Notes under the pieces: model-generated
Seen by the model: only the letters and a program-made list of their open reading frames with translations
The model's database searches: none
Told to the model about the DNA's origin: nothing
Origin: Nosema muscidifuracis
Lineage: Eukaryota; Microsporidia; Nosematidae
Direction of reading: 5' to 3'
Assembly: GCA_028335825.1 (NCBI GenBank)
Contig: JAIOKI010000008.1
Location: 62,001-126,000 of the forward strand
DNA length: 64,000 bases
In this document: positions 24,866-37,022 of the stretch, one piece after another
Layout: every line of letters begins with the position of its first letter
Numbering within the stretch: the first letter of the stretch is position 1
Made by a program: the position numbers and the translations under genes

Positions 24866-26866
24866 ATGGGTTCTTAAAAATTTTTTATTTAACCTAAAAT
24901 AAATTAAATTTTAAGAATTAATATATAATATTTAGTTTTTGATTTAATTTAAGATTAATAATTATATGTATTTTAGATTTTTTTAAAGTGGTTTTTTCTT
25001 GATGGGAAAGTATGCAATTTTGTTTAAAAAAATCATTTAATTTAAATTTGTTTATTTTAATTACTGATTTAAGTATTTTTTAATTAAATACATAAACTAT
25101 ATCTTTTTAATATATTATATTGTCGATTTAATTTGCAATTATAAAAGCAATACTTTCTAATAATTTTCTTAATTTAAAATCTTTAGTATCTATATAAATT
25201 TATTGATTAAATAATTTGATAATATATCAAATCTTTTTTGTTTACTAAGAAAATATATTTAAATTAAATAATAAATTTTTCATGTGTAAATAACAAATAT
25301 TTCTCAATAATCTACATTATATCAAATTTATTATTAATTTATATTAATGTTTATTTTGATATAAAATAATTTTTATAATCAAAATAAATTATGATAATTA
25401 TTACAATGCTATTTTATAGGATTAAATAATCTCTTGTTTTAATACCAGCAATGAATATAGAATTTATAAATATCAATTATTAACTAATTATTATATAATT
25501 CATGTGAGTTGTAAAAATAGACGAGATATGATACATTGATTTTTAAGTAAGAAATTAAACGTATCATTATAAAATATATATTTTCCTTTCTCTTAAATAT
25601 TAACAGTCTAAAGATCATTGTAAATTTATAATCATCTTTCTAATCAATATATTTTCCATTTTTCTAAAAGAAAACATGTGTGTATTTATATCTCTTAATT
25701 TCTTCTCTAGAATGATATTCATATATTTATTAATTCTAATTATTTTCTAGATATTATAATATATTACTCAATATTAATAATGTTTAGAACAGATCATCAA
25801 TAAAATTTTAATGATATGTCAAGCATCTCATTTAACATTGCGTAAAAGTTTTAAGAAAATATAATTTCAAAAGAATGTTTTACAATACAGATATTTAAAA
25901 AAAAACAATTTAATAGATACAGTAGAACATCGTATTTACATTATTTTGAAAGTGATAACTCACTGTATTTTATATTTTTCTAATAATTTAAAATCATAAA
26001 GAGATATCATGAATTTTCTTTATAATTGTTATAAATCCATAGAGATTTACATATTGATAAATAATATTCTATTATGTTAATAATTAAATTTTTAATCATT
26101 TATAATCTTTTCTTTTAATTACTGGATGATTTAAATAATAATCAACCAATTATATTTATTTGGAAGACATTACCAAATGCTAGAAAAATAAATTGATAAT
26201 AGAAAATGTAGTACTTATTACAATAATACTAATTATAATTTATAAATGAAATAAATAGTTTACTTTCTTACATTGTTTAGGAGTACATCAAGTAATCAAA
26301 AATATTTCATCAATGAGAAATAAATATTTTTTGCAATAAATAAGAAAATAATTATTTTTAAATAATTACATCAAAAAAGATTCAGACACATATACTGGGT
26401 ATATAAAGCAATAATAATATGTCATTAAATTTCTATGATAGTTAATAATTCACATATATTAAATATAAACAAAAATTTTAATATTTGATGATGTCATTAT
26501 GATCAATTCTAGTGTTTATTTTTGTCACTAAATACACTTAATTTTCAATGTTATACAATAAATAATGATTCTTTTTTATTCACAAAGTGATTTTTTATAT
26601 AATATAATCATTAGATGTTATATAAATATATTTAAATTATCTTATGAAAAAATAAATCTTTTCAGTTTTTAATAAAATTTATAAATTTTAAATAATCAAT
26701 AAATAATAAAAAATAAATATGATATATAATTGCGTCATATTTATTTTTTATTTTTTTAAATTATAATAAATTACTGTGTTAGTTGTTTTGATAACAATTA
26801 AACAATTTAGTCTAATTTTTTAATTTATTTGAAATTAAGAATAAATTCAAATTTTTTTTATCCTTC
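24866..26866. other. Spacer without recognised gene
   Basis: About 2 kb of extremely AT-rich sequence between the divergently transcribed secreted-protein genes. Apart from the CCC motif of the minus-strand gene at its left edge, I see no open frame, RNA gene or tandem array. Confidence 0.5.
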
Positions 26867-27430
26867 ATGCTTTTTTTATATTTCACTCTTTCATATTTAT
26901 TACCAGCCAAATTAATTGATGATAACGATCAACTGGATTATGAAGATGGTAAACTAGATGATGTTATTTCAAAGAATATATTCAATGTTTATCATAATGG
27001 AAATATAACAGAATTATATATATTCAATACTGATCATTTCAAAAAATTGATTAATCCTTCCTCAGATACCAATGGATTTGCTTTAATTAATCATAATTCT
27101 AGACCAATTGATATTGATGATCATAAAACAATAGCATCATATACCAATGGGGATAAGTTCCAAATTTTATTCAATACTAATCTAATTATTTATGAAGATA
27201 AGAAGTACACTCATATAATATTTCCTAATAATATTCAAGTATACTCTAATTTTTTATTGGGCATCTATCATAGAGAAATCTCATTAAGAAAAATTAACAT
27301 TATAATAAGAAACCGTAATAAAGAACAAGAATTTACAAATTTTAATTACTTAAAGTTATCTGGTAGATTAAATATAAAAATAACAAAAGATAAGATAACT
27401 TTAAATAAAGAAATAAATAATTTTTTTTAG
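26867..27430 (+). CDS. Predicted secreted protein of unknown function, 187 aa
   Basis: 187 residues starting MLFLYFTLSYLLPAKLIDD, a signal peptide with a plausible cleavage near the Pro-Ala-Lys. The mature part is hydrophilic, beta-prone (alternating Ile/Asn/Tyr/Lys) and apparently cysteine-free. The first residues resemble the leader of the protein at 5742-6041. It ends at TAG after a poly-Phe/Asn tail. The ATG follows TTATCCTTC, a weak upstream element. No domain recognised; the amino acid balance and length support a real gene. Confidence 0.65.
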   Translation: MLFLYFTLSYLLPAKLIDDNDQLDYEDGKLDDVISKNIFNVYHNGNITELYIFNTDHFKKLINPSSDTNGFALINHNSRPIDIDDHKTIASYTNGDKFQILFNTNLIIYEDKKYTHIIFPNNIQVYSNFLLGIYHREISLRKINIIIRNRNKEQEFTNFNYLKLSGRLNIKITKDKITLNKEINNFF

Positions 27431-29734
27431 TTTATATTAAATAAGTTTGTGGACTAATTAATCATATCAATAGTTTTACAATTATATTTTTTTCACTGTA
27501 ATAACTCCTTTATTAAAGATAAAGCTATTAAACGTCATCTTGATAATTTAAGATTATATATAACATTCTTTTAATTTATTACACTTTATAGTGTTTGTAT
27601 AAAAGGTTATAAAACATATTCCGCAATTATATAAGGCATACTTACAATATATTTATAGTAAAACAATTATTATCCACGATTAAATTTGTATTCAAAATTA
27701 CTCCTTTTTGTTATGAAGTATTATAACATAATTTATTAACTTTTAAAAAAGTATGTAATTGAATACACTAATTTTTGATATTTATTTTTTACCATTTTAT
27801 TATAATTTTTATTTTTGATATCATACATATTAATAGTATCATATCAATGAATTTTATTTTGTTTTGTCATAGCTAATACAAATAATAGTTTTCTGTATAA
27901 TTTTAACGATAATTGTAATTTATCTATATAATTATAAAAAGAGAATAATCATTAAAAATTAATGCTTAAATTACATGTTCTTAACTGTAATAATTATAAA
28001 AAGTTTAATAGTTTTGTATATCAAAAAATTTTAGTTTGTGTTTATTCTTTTACAATTGTCGTATTGATTTTAGCGACTATTGTATATTAAATATTAACAC
28101 TTTAAAAAAGGTTGTCATTAATATAAAAAAAGTATTTAAGAATATTTTTTTTTGGTTTCTTTAGGATTAAACTAAAGAAATTTAAGTTAAACTAGAAAGT
28201 CACATTAAATCTTCTCTAGGTGATGTCTTTAATGTTGTAAGAATAAAATATCATTATTTCAGAATACAAACTATCTATTTAATTTAGACAAGCTTTTGAA
28301 GATGTGTATAGAATTTAAACCTATAGCATTATATAATAAATATTACCATTTTACATATGATGATCAAATAATCATTAAAATATCTATATTCTAATTAAAA
28401 ATATAGATAAATCTTGGAATTATATATAAAATATATATATTATAATGAAAAGATAAAAATTTTACCAGATATCTAATATTTGACCACTTTTAAGTAAAGA
28501 AGAATGTTATATTATTGTATTCTCTGAGGCAAAACTAATGATGCCAACGAAGAATTTATTTAAATTAAAAAAGATGATTAATTATAATATATTGTTTTTT
28601 ATAAGTTCAATGCAACTCTTAAAGACCTTCAAATTTAAATAAACTTATTTAAAATGTTTATAAGGAAAACTAAAAAAAATATAAAGTATGTTGATAAGAA
28701 AAACAAGATTATAAATTATTTTGCAAATTTAATTCACGGCTTATTTTTAGAAAAACTTATGTTGATTGGAAATAGAAATTTAATTGAGTTTAGATAATAT
28801 TTTTTTAATAAAGAGCATTTTGTGTGATAAGTTTGTAGAATTTTTTTTTAAACAGCTTGTTTGTCTTTGCTAAACTAGTTCAATTTGATATCTTACTTTA
28901 ATCAACTTTTTGCATTTGACTTTATTTTATTATAGCATGTATTCTTTAGTCAATATTATTTAATTATAAGGCTTTTACTATTTCTAGAGTATGTTATAAT
29001 CCTTTTTTAAATTTAAAAATAGCTGTTATGTTCCTTATTCTTTGTGTTACCAAACATCTATCAAAAGAAAACAACAAGATATCTTTTTACAAAAATTTTG
29101 AGGTTGCTTTAGAAATATACATTTACATTTTGCAATAAATAGGAGTAAGCCTCTATTATATTTAACTCAAATATTTAAAAGATACTAATATTTAGATTTT
29201 TGCTTTATTTCAAATTCTATTATAAGTAAAAATTTTGCTAAATTTTTCATTTTTTAATTAAGCTTGAAATTAGTGACATTTCAAAATTTATTTTTTAGTA
29301 AATAAAATTAAATGAATTATAGTTTGTCTTTAAGTTCTTCAATTATTTAACTGTCATATAAGTCACAATTTTTATCACATGTCAAAAATATTACATCATA
29401 ACACTTGTCAAACCTATGTCATTTAATGATTAAAGCTAAAGATTTGAAAATTCAAAAATATTAGTTTAATTAAAAAAGCAGCAAATATAAATAAAATAAA
29501 ATCGACACATTTTAACAACTTTTTACAAAAGCAAAAAATTATTTACATGTCAGAATATAGTAATTATAGAATTTATATTGAATTAAAAATATTTTAATTT
29601 AAGATTAAACTTATAAGCTAAGTCTTGATTTATAAATAACTGAGAGATTAAACTTTTTTATGTAAAATATGATAATTTTTTATTTTTTTAATTTAAATTG
29701 TAAAATATTTAAACAAAAAAATTATGAAACCCTT
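27431..29734. other. Spacer without intact gene
   Basis: About 2.3 kb of AT-rich DNA before the second 541-residue paralogue. Some plus-strand stretches around 28,150-28,800 look weakly coding-like but are heavily interrupted. The 22 codons directly upstream of 29,735 are open in the same frame, but I treat them as leader sequence because the first copy of the gene starts at the equivalent of 29,735. Confidence 0.45.
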
Positions 29735-31360
29735 ATGAAATTATTTTTATTATTTAATTTAGTATTTTTAGATTTACTTGAACTACATTATAATATTCAA
29801 AATCAGCTATTAGAGAAGATTCAGAATAAATTGAATACAGGAGATTATACATGCTTAGATTTAGACGAAGATTATATAACTCATATAATTAAACTAAATC
29901 GTTCAGAAATAGTAATAGAAAGATTTGATAAGCTTCATGGAATAACTAACTCGGTCATTATTAAGTTGGATGAACATTTAGATGAGGATTTAAATCTCAA
30001 AGAATCCTTAAAAGCCAAAATAATTAAACAGTTGTATTCTTTTGGAGATAACGAAATGAAATATATTTTTATTTCAGAAAGCGAAGATTTATATAAGAAT
30101 GAGATTTATGTTTTTGAATTTTTGAAAAATCTATCATCTTATACTTACATGATTGAAAACTATGATGAAAGTAAAAGAGACTATTTAAACTATAAATCTA
30201 TTATTAGGAATGATTATTTGTTGAGAAGATGTACGTTTGAGAAAAATATAGATCATATAGAATTATTTTGTGAAGATTTTGATAAACAATTATTTAGTCT
30301 TGTTTTATTTGGTGCGAAGAATCAGTTGTATTTTTTAAAATTTAATATAGGATCTTTTGATTTAACTAAATATTTTCGATATTATTACGTTAAGAAGAAT
30401 ATTATTTCAGAAGAACATTTAGATGAATTTTTAAAATTTGCCAATAATTTTAACTTTGAATTGTTAGAAATAGACCTGAATTTTAGAATTATTGATGATG
30501 CTACTGACATCTTTGATGATAGAAAAAAAAATATGGAATCCGAAAGTATTAGGTTAACAAGAAAAATCGATATAAAAATAAATGAAAAAAATATAATTTG
30601 GAATTCAATATGTTATTTCTTTGATGAAGAACTATCATTTGATGAAAATCTTGAATATTTACCTATATCGAAAGATCAATTCGAAGAGATGAGAAATTTT
30701 AAGGAACAAATTACTGAAATAAAATATAAAGCTTTGTTTGATATAAATACATTAATGAATGTATTAAAAGGTAGTGAAATATATCTAACAGTCTTAAGAA
30801 ATATATTGAAAAATAATGATTCAGCAAAAGGGTTAGTTCTAATTAACATACTATATAGTTTAGCTATAATCACCAAATCTCAATTTAATGATTATTTGTA
30901 TAATCAAAATTCAGACAATATTGATATTAAAGATATAGTCAATCAGATAAATTCTCATTATCGAAGTATTAGATACTCTTTATATAACATGCTGCTCTTT
31001 TCTGAATTGTATAATATTGCAGATAGTCAGAATCATGAATTAGATTTCTTTAAAGATTTTAATAGTATTATATCAATTCCTTCTGTAAAAGAAAAAATGA
31101 ATTTATCAGAAAACAAAAATTACTCAATAATTGATAAGTTAAATATTTTTATCAAGGAAGTTTATTATAGCCCCGTTTACAGAAATCGAAAATTTAATTT
31201 ATATCATTCTTCAGGAATGATTCTATTTATTTCTCAATTGATAAGTGATAAATCAATAGTTGATGAAAACTTGATCTTGAAATACACTGAAAGTAATTTT
31301 GAGAAAGATTATCTTCCAACGTTTTACGAAGAAATATTAACGAGTGATAACAACGATTAA
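29735..31360 (+). CDS. Predicted secreted protein, 541-residue paralogue family, copy 2
   Basis: Paralogue of 11712-13337. The frame is open from an earlier ATG at 29,669, but I choose 29,735. It gives exactly 541 residues like the first copy, it starts with the conserved leader MKLFLLFNLVFLDLLELHYN, and it is preceded by AAACCCTTATG, a proper CCC motif. The C-terminus keeps TSDNND. Differences from copy 1 are spread over the whole length, many of them charge changes (Glu/Lys, Asn/Asp), while the frame and length are untouched, which suggests both copies are under protein-level selection. Probably secreted; function unknown. It is followed by a flank similar to that of copy 1. Confidence 0.82.
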   Translation: MKLFLLFNLVFLDLLELHYNIQNQLLEKIQNKLNTGDYTCLDLDEDYITHIIKLNRSEIVIERFDKLHGITNSVIIKLDEHLDEDLNLKESLKAKIIKQLYSFGDNEMKYIFISESEDLYKNEIYVFEFLKNLSSYTYMIENYDESKRDYLNYKSIIRNDYLLRRCTFEKNIDHIELFCEDFDKQLFSLVLFGAKNQLYFLKFNIGSFDLTKYFRYYYVKKNIISEEHLDEFLKFANNFNFELLEIDLNFRIIDDATDIFDDRKKNMESESIRLTRKIDIKINEKNIIWNSICYFFDEELSFDENLEYLPISKDQFEEMRNFKEQITEIKYKALFDINTLMNVLKGSEIYLTVLRNILKNNDSAKGLVLINILYSLAIITKSQFNDYLYNQNSDNIDIKDIVNQINSHYRSIRYSLYNMLLFSELYNIADSQNHELDFFKDFNSIISIPSVKEKMNLSENKNYSIIDKLNIFIKEVYYSPVYRNRKFNLYHSSGMILFISQLISDKSIVDENLILKYTESNFEKDYLPTFYEEILTSDNND

Positions 31361-34300
31361 TTTATTAAAACGTTAATTTTATATTTTATAAACTCTACAC
31401 ATTTAAATTCCGACTTTATAGTAATTATTGGCCCCTTAAAATTTTATTTGTTTTGTGACTATATAATCTTTTTTTAATCAACTTCTTTATTATTCTAAAA
31501 TGATCAAAATCTTCTATTTTAATATAATTTTGAACTTATAAATAATTCTGATATGTTTTATTGATAATATACAATGTATGTTGAAAATATAACATTTACA
31601 CTTGAAATAGCAATATTTTCAAATGAGTAAATTTAGTGATAAAAATAAATGTTTAGAGAGTTTGTTTTTTAAGTATAAAACTTGATATAATATTAACAAA
31701 CAACTTATTAATCAAAAATTCCTCTATATTAACTTATTATTTGCCTTTTTAACAATGAGAATTATATAACGGAAAATTTAAACATCGTATCTAACATCAT
31801 ATATTGAAATTTTAAAATTTTAAATGCGCTATTTTTGAAAATATAGTATCACTTTGTCAATATAAATACAAAAGTTTAATTTATTAAAAATCTAATAAAA
31901 ACATGAGATATATATAGATCAGAAGTTAAGAAGCATAGAAAAATATTTATCATGATATAAATAAGTACTTTTTGTAAAATTTTAGCTACAAAAAAAATCA
32001 AAAATTTAAATATAACTAATAAAAATTCAGTCGTATTAAGTAATTAATTAAAATATTTTTTCGTTTATCAATAATCTAAAGAAAAACTGAGATAGATGTA
32101 AATTATATAAAAATATTTTTTATAATTAATTGTCAATTATAGGAATATTACTTATTAATCAATTTTATTCAGTAAATTGTGATTTCGTGATTTTTTTCTG
32201 TGATTTTCAGGGTATATTTAAAAATTAATAGATAGCAATGGAAAAATCATATATAACTAACAAAAATATTAGGTGTATGAATATTGTGGTAGAAATTGAC
32301 AAAATTAAAATTTAAAAAATAAAATACCAAAGAGATCATATAGTTAAGGTATTTAAATTTTCGGGATTAGTTAAAGAATACCTTATAGAAGGATAATAAT
32401 CATAAATAACATTTGGTACAAAGAAACTCAAATGGCGATCTATTTAATAATATATTAGCAATTATTTTGTGTAATTTTCTTTTAGTTTACTTTTAAGGGC
32501 TAATTAAGACCTAAGTGGCTCTTTTGTCTGTAAATTACTGCTGTGAACCAGTTTAAATAAATTCAATATAGACTTATATTATCGAATACTCCAAACAGAG
32601 GCTTTCTAATTATGCATTTAATTATCGTCATTTTACATTTAAACATATCATGTTGAATACAATATAGAAATTATTTGTCATTTTTTATTTATTATAGGTA
32701 GTTAGATAAACAATACCGGTTATTAAAAAACACCGAATATTAAAAAATTGAAATAAATTTCGTACATTTATTTAAAAAGATGTGTTAATAGTTGAGGTTT
32801 GATCACAAGTTTTAAAAGTATAAGACGTGTGTAAATGAATAAAAATTATAATATGAATTTTCGACTAATCATTGTGCATAACTGAATAAATATAATTATA
32901 AAATTATTCCGTAATGACGACATAATAACGTACAAAGTTCAGAATTTTATGCCTATTAAACAAAATTAAACTTAATGAACGATTTAAAGCATATGTGTAA
33001 AATAGAATGATTTATGGCACTTAGAAATTTAATGATGAAAGTCGTTTTAGAGAAAATAATACTAAATATTTCGATTTAAGATCAAATTAACAAAAGAATA
33101 AGCAAATATTAAAGATATAAATACAATAAAAGAAAAAAGTAAACGTACTAATTAGACAAAAAATACAGATTTTTATTATTGCGTATCAACATACTCTATA
33201 CAATTATAATCTAATTTATTTCTTGATTTTGATAAAATCACTCTTTATATCAAACTAAGTATTAGATAAAATATTGTATTATATACAAATATATTTGTAA
33301 AAGAAAGAAATGTTTATTATTATTAAAATCAAGTATTTGTAGAAAAATATATTATCTAATTACGTATTTTATTTAAATTAGTTTTATTTAAAATTACTTC
33401 ATTGTTAATAAATATTATAAATTAAAGATTAATTTTTTCAAATAGACAGTAGTCCTACATTTATAGAATATTAGTTTTTTAATTAATATTTTCTAGCTTA
33501 TGAAAATGAATAATTAGTGCAATAACTCATGTTTGAATTTATATCATTTAATCTCTGTAAAAATAACTTTTTATTAATTAAAAATCTAATGTAATTATAA
33601 TTAGTAAAAAAGGCATATTATTTTAAAATTCTTTTAGAAATCTTCTATTCAAATATAAATATATTAATATAAAAATATAAAATTCAAAAAAAAATGAAAT
33701 TAATTTTTGTCTGATTTTTTAATTTAAAAAAATAAACGAAGAACTTTATTTAAAAGATTTCTAAATATATATATATTGTAAATAAGAAAATAAATTTTCA
33801 ACTTTTTTTATAAATCACAATTCTCAGATGATCTAGATAAAACTTTAGCATATATAAGATCACATCTATTAGAGCTTTAAATTTTTATTTTAACTAAAAA
33901 TATTTTACAAATTATGATAGTCTTTTTAACATTCTCTAAATACGTTAACAATTAATCGACAAGTTAAAATGTTTATAGTCCTAGTGAATAACTAATATAG
34001 TAGAAATAATCATAAAATTTTAAAAAGTATGATCTAGGCTAAATACACATATGCAAAACAAAATAATAGCTTACTTAATCTCATAGAATGGTACAACAAC
34101 GAAGTACCACGAAAAATACATTAAATGCTAGTAATACCTTCCTAATTTACAGATAAATTATATATCACTCTTACGAAAACTTTAGAGAAAATATCTATAA
34201 AAATCGAAAAGATTACTGAGATGTTAAAAAGAAAATAGAATGTTTAGATTATATGAAAATTAAATTGACAAATCTTGTATAATTATCACATTTTAATAAA

Positions 34301-34686
34301 ATAAATTATTGCTCTTATTCTGTATTCAATAAACAAATAAGTTTCGATAATACGATTAAGATATAACCAATTTATTCCTTATTTCGATATTTGAATCTTC
34401 ATTTATGATAAAAGATGAAAATAATATTGATTAATTAATTCTTTTATATTAAGATGATATTAATATCAAATTTATTATCAAAAACAATATATTTAAAATA
34501 AGTTTGGCTAAGCGAAATTATTATAAAAAAACATTGGATATTAAATGATTTAAAATTTATATCATAATAATTTAAATTTTAAGCAAAAAAAGAATAAATT
34601 TATTAAATATCTAAATAAAGTAGCCTGTTTAATGATTTTGATTAATTAAATATTTTTTTCTTATTGAAAAAATCGCCGCTTTTACA
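31361..34686. other. Spacer: duplicated 3' flank, then decayed sequence
   Basis: From 31,361 to about 31,870 the sequence is homologous to 13,338-13,810. The rest, to 34,686, is AT-rich with scattered coding-like but broken patches (for example 32,400-32,560 and 33,820-34,330). In copy 1 of the block the corresponding interval holds the 444-residue gene; I could not recognise a remnant of it here. Confidence 0.5.
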
Positions 34687-35565
34687 ATGAAAAAAAATAA
34701 TGCTAAAAAATTAGGTCCATTTTGGTTAGATATAAGCTCTGAATTTAAGACGTGGAGAGATGAACACTTAGAATATGCTAAAGATCTTTGTCAAAAATTA
34801 GGTGGATCAAAAATGGAAGAGAGTACAGAAGTTGTAGCTTTCCTTAGAGATTTTCCTAAATGTATGGTACAATTTACTAGAGAAATATGTAAATGTAATA
34901 TTAATTGTTTTATGGATTCTTTTATACATTATCATTTTCATAATGTTTGTCATAATTTAAAAAATGATAAAATTTTTTTATCACTTAATTATACATTTTG
35001 TAACAATTATAATATACGAATTTCTGATGGTCAGATGTTTAAATTTAAAGACTTTCATTCTGACCATATGTTGAGTGATAGAATTGAGATGGCAATGAAG
35101 AAAATATGTGACAATGATAAAAAATATTATAATCAATTACAATGTGCTTTGTATGAACTGAAAGAAGAATGTGAGTCTGATTTTATTTGTTTTAAAAAAT
35201 TTCTTCGTCCAGTTTCATTTGAAGATTGTCAAAACCCCAATTATGCCGAGCAAATTAAAAAAATCGAAAAACTTGTAGGTCTTGACGAAATAAGTCTAAA
35301 TTACATATTCTCTGATCTTAATGATAGTACCTTTACTAGTAACAATGAAAGTAATTATAATGTGTTTAAATATTCAAAAATTATATTATCTCAGCCTATT
35401 AGTGAATCTAGTGATATAAGCAATGTTATTAATCCTTATAAGATCTTTATAGGAATAGCTATTTTTTCTGCCTTAGGTTTCTTCATTTTGCAGCTATTCA
35501 AGAAAAAAACAACTAAAACTAATCCAATATCTGAAAACAATGCTAATAAAGATACTGAGTTCTAA
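34687..35565 (+). CDS. Twelve-cysteine membrane protein, single C-terminal TM
   Basis: 292 residues, function unknown. Cysteines at 35, 59, 68, 70, 74, 88, 105, 141, 153, 162, 168 and 181 show the family spacing. Landmarks are a WRDEHLEYAK helix near residue 23, FPKCMVQFTREICKCNINC at 56-74, NNYNIRISDG at 106-115 and YELKEEC at 156-162. One transmembrane segment (about 251-270) is followed by a short Lys/Thr-rich tail, so it is a type-III or tail-anchored-like protein with the cysteine domain N-terminal. No N-terminal signal peptide is evident. It is the closest intact relative of the pseudogene at 17047-17805 and lies in tandem with the next family member. The upstream element is weak (CGCCGC about 9 bases before the ATG). 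Confidence 0.82.
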   Translation: MKKNNAKKLGPFWLDISSEFKTWRDEHLEYAKDLCQKLGGSKMEESTEVVAFLRDFPKCMVQFTREICKCNINCFMDSFIHYHFHNVCHNLKNDKIFLSLNYTFCNNYNIRISDGQMFKFKDFHSDHMLSDRIEMAMKKICDNDKKYYNQLQCALYELKEECESDFICFKKFLRPVSFEDCQNPNYAEQIKKIEKLVGLDEISLNYIFSDLNDSTFTSNNESNYNVFKYSKIILSQPISESSDISNVINPYKIFIGIAIFSALGFFILQLFKKKTTKTNPISENNANKDTEF

Positions 35566-37022
35566 ATTTATATTTCAAAGTTGCAAAATCCTTTTTTCGT
35601 TAAAAATACGTTATTTAAGATTGAAATTATTTACATAGATTTTGAGAAGTGGATTAAAGTTGAGCTTTAATGGTACTCAGAATACAATATTTATTATACT
35701 GATTTCTCAATTTTCCTACCCCTCATTTGAAGGAATCTATCTATAGCAAATGATGTCTTAAATAAACAAAGTCATAAACAACTATAACTATACTAGTTAA
35801 TCATTTAGACTTATGTATACATATCGAGTAATATTCTGTGTAAGTTAAATGTCATTGAGCTATATTGTGACATAAGTATTTCAATTATTTACTGTACGAT
35901 TTAAACTAATTTATATTAAATAGGTATTTCATTAGTATAATTAGAAGAATAATAAATCACGTAGTATTTATTTTACTGTATTAAAAGACTATATAGACAT
36001 GGTTTAGAGTCATAAAGATTTTAATTCTTTGATATATGAATAATTTTTTTCTACACAATACTTACTTTACAGTAGCTTTCTATATTCATAAAAAAGTTTG
36101 CCTATAATTACTAATAAATAATATTCAATTTTAAACAACAATATAATAACTTCTAATTTAAGGACAAGCAAAATTTTTTAGAATGAATACTAAGAGTGCA
36201 AATTTTACACATATATTACTTTTGACTTTAAATAGATTATTATATCTTGTTACTAATACGTTAATAATTATAATCTTTTTTTACTATCCTACCTATAGAA
36301 TAAATTTCAGGTTTGATGTAAAGATATAAAAAAATTTAATAATGATACATTAATATTAAGATTTTAATACATCTAGTGGAAAGCCTTAATTTTAATTTTT
36401 TTCTGAAACTTTCAAGATCTATAGAAGGATATAAGTTAAATATATAAAATTAATTTAAACAGTTATCCCCAGTCTATTTCTGTGAATATCATGAAATTTA
36501 TATATTGTCTTAGTATATCTAGAATTATAACTGTTTAATTTATGCATTATATTTGAATACTATACAGAGACATATTTTCAAAGAATTTATTAATAATTAA
36601 AATTAATTTTCTGTAGATAAATATGAATTATGATTATTTTATATAATAATTTGACATTTAAAAATTACAAAAAGATAAATTAGTTAGAATTTTATATTTT
36701 TTTATTTCTTGAACTCCTTATGATCGTATTTGTTTTTTCGTAATAATTTTATGCATTTTTTAATTTGTTTATATTATCATATATAAAATTAGATTAATTA
36801 AAACTTTATTGATTAAATTTTATCAGTAAATTTAATTATGTTGCTTTATAGTTACTCTAATAACTTTTTAATCAAAAAAATAATTAAAGCATTATAAAAA
36901 TTGATTAATATGATAAATTACCTGAAATTTGTATAATAAATACCAGAATCAAATAAAATTTAAATTTTTAATTTATTGTGTTCTAATTTATTAAAATATA
37001 ACTTTAATTAGCCCAAAAAATT
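35566..37022. other. Spacer between two tandem family members
   Basis: About 1.45 kb of AT-rich sequence. No gene, RNA or tandem repeat recognised. A CCC motif (TAGCCCAAAAAATT) sits directly before the ATG at 37,023. Confidence 0.5.

Noticed and set aside
29669-29734. N-terminal extension of 22 codons for the second 541-residue protein
   Set aside because: It has no counterpart in copy 1, and the CCC motif and signal peptide sit at the internal ATG.
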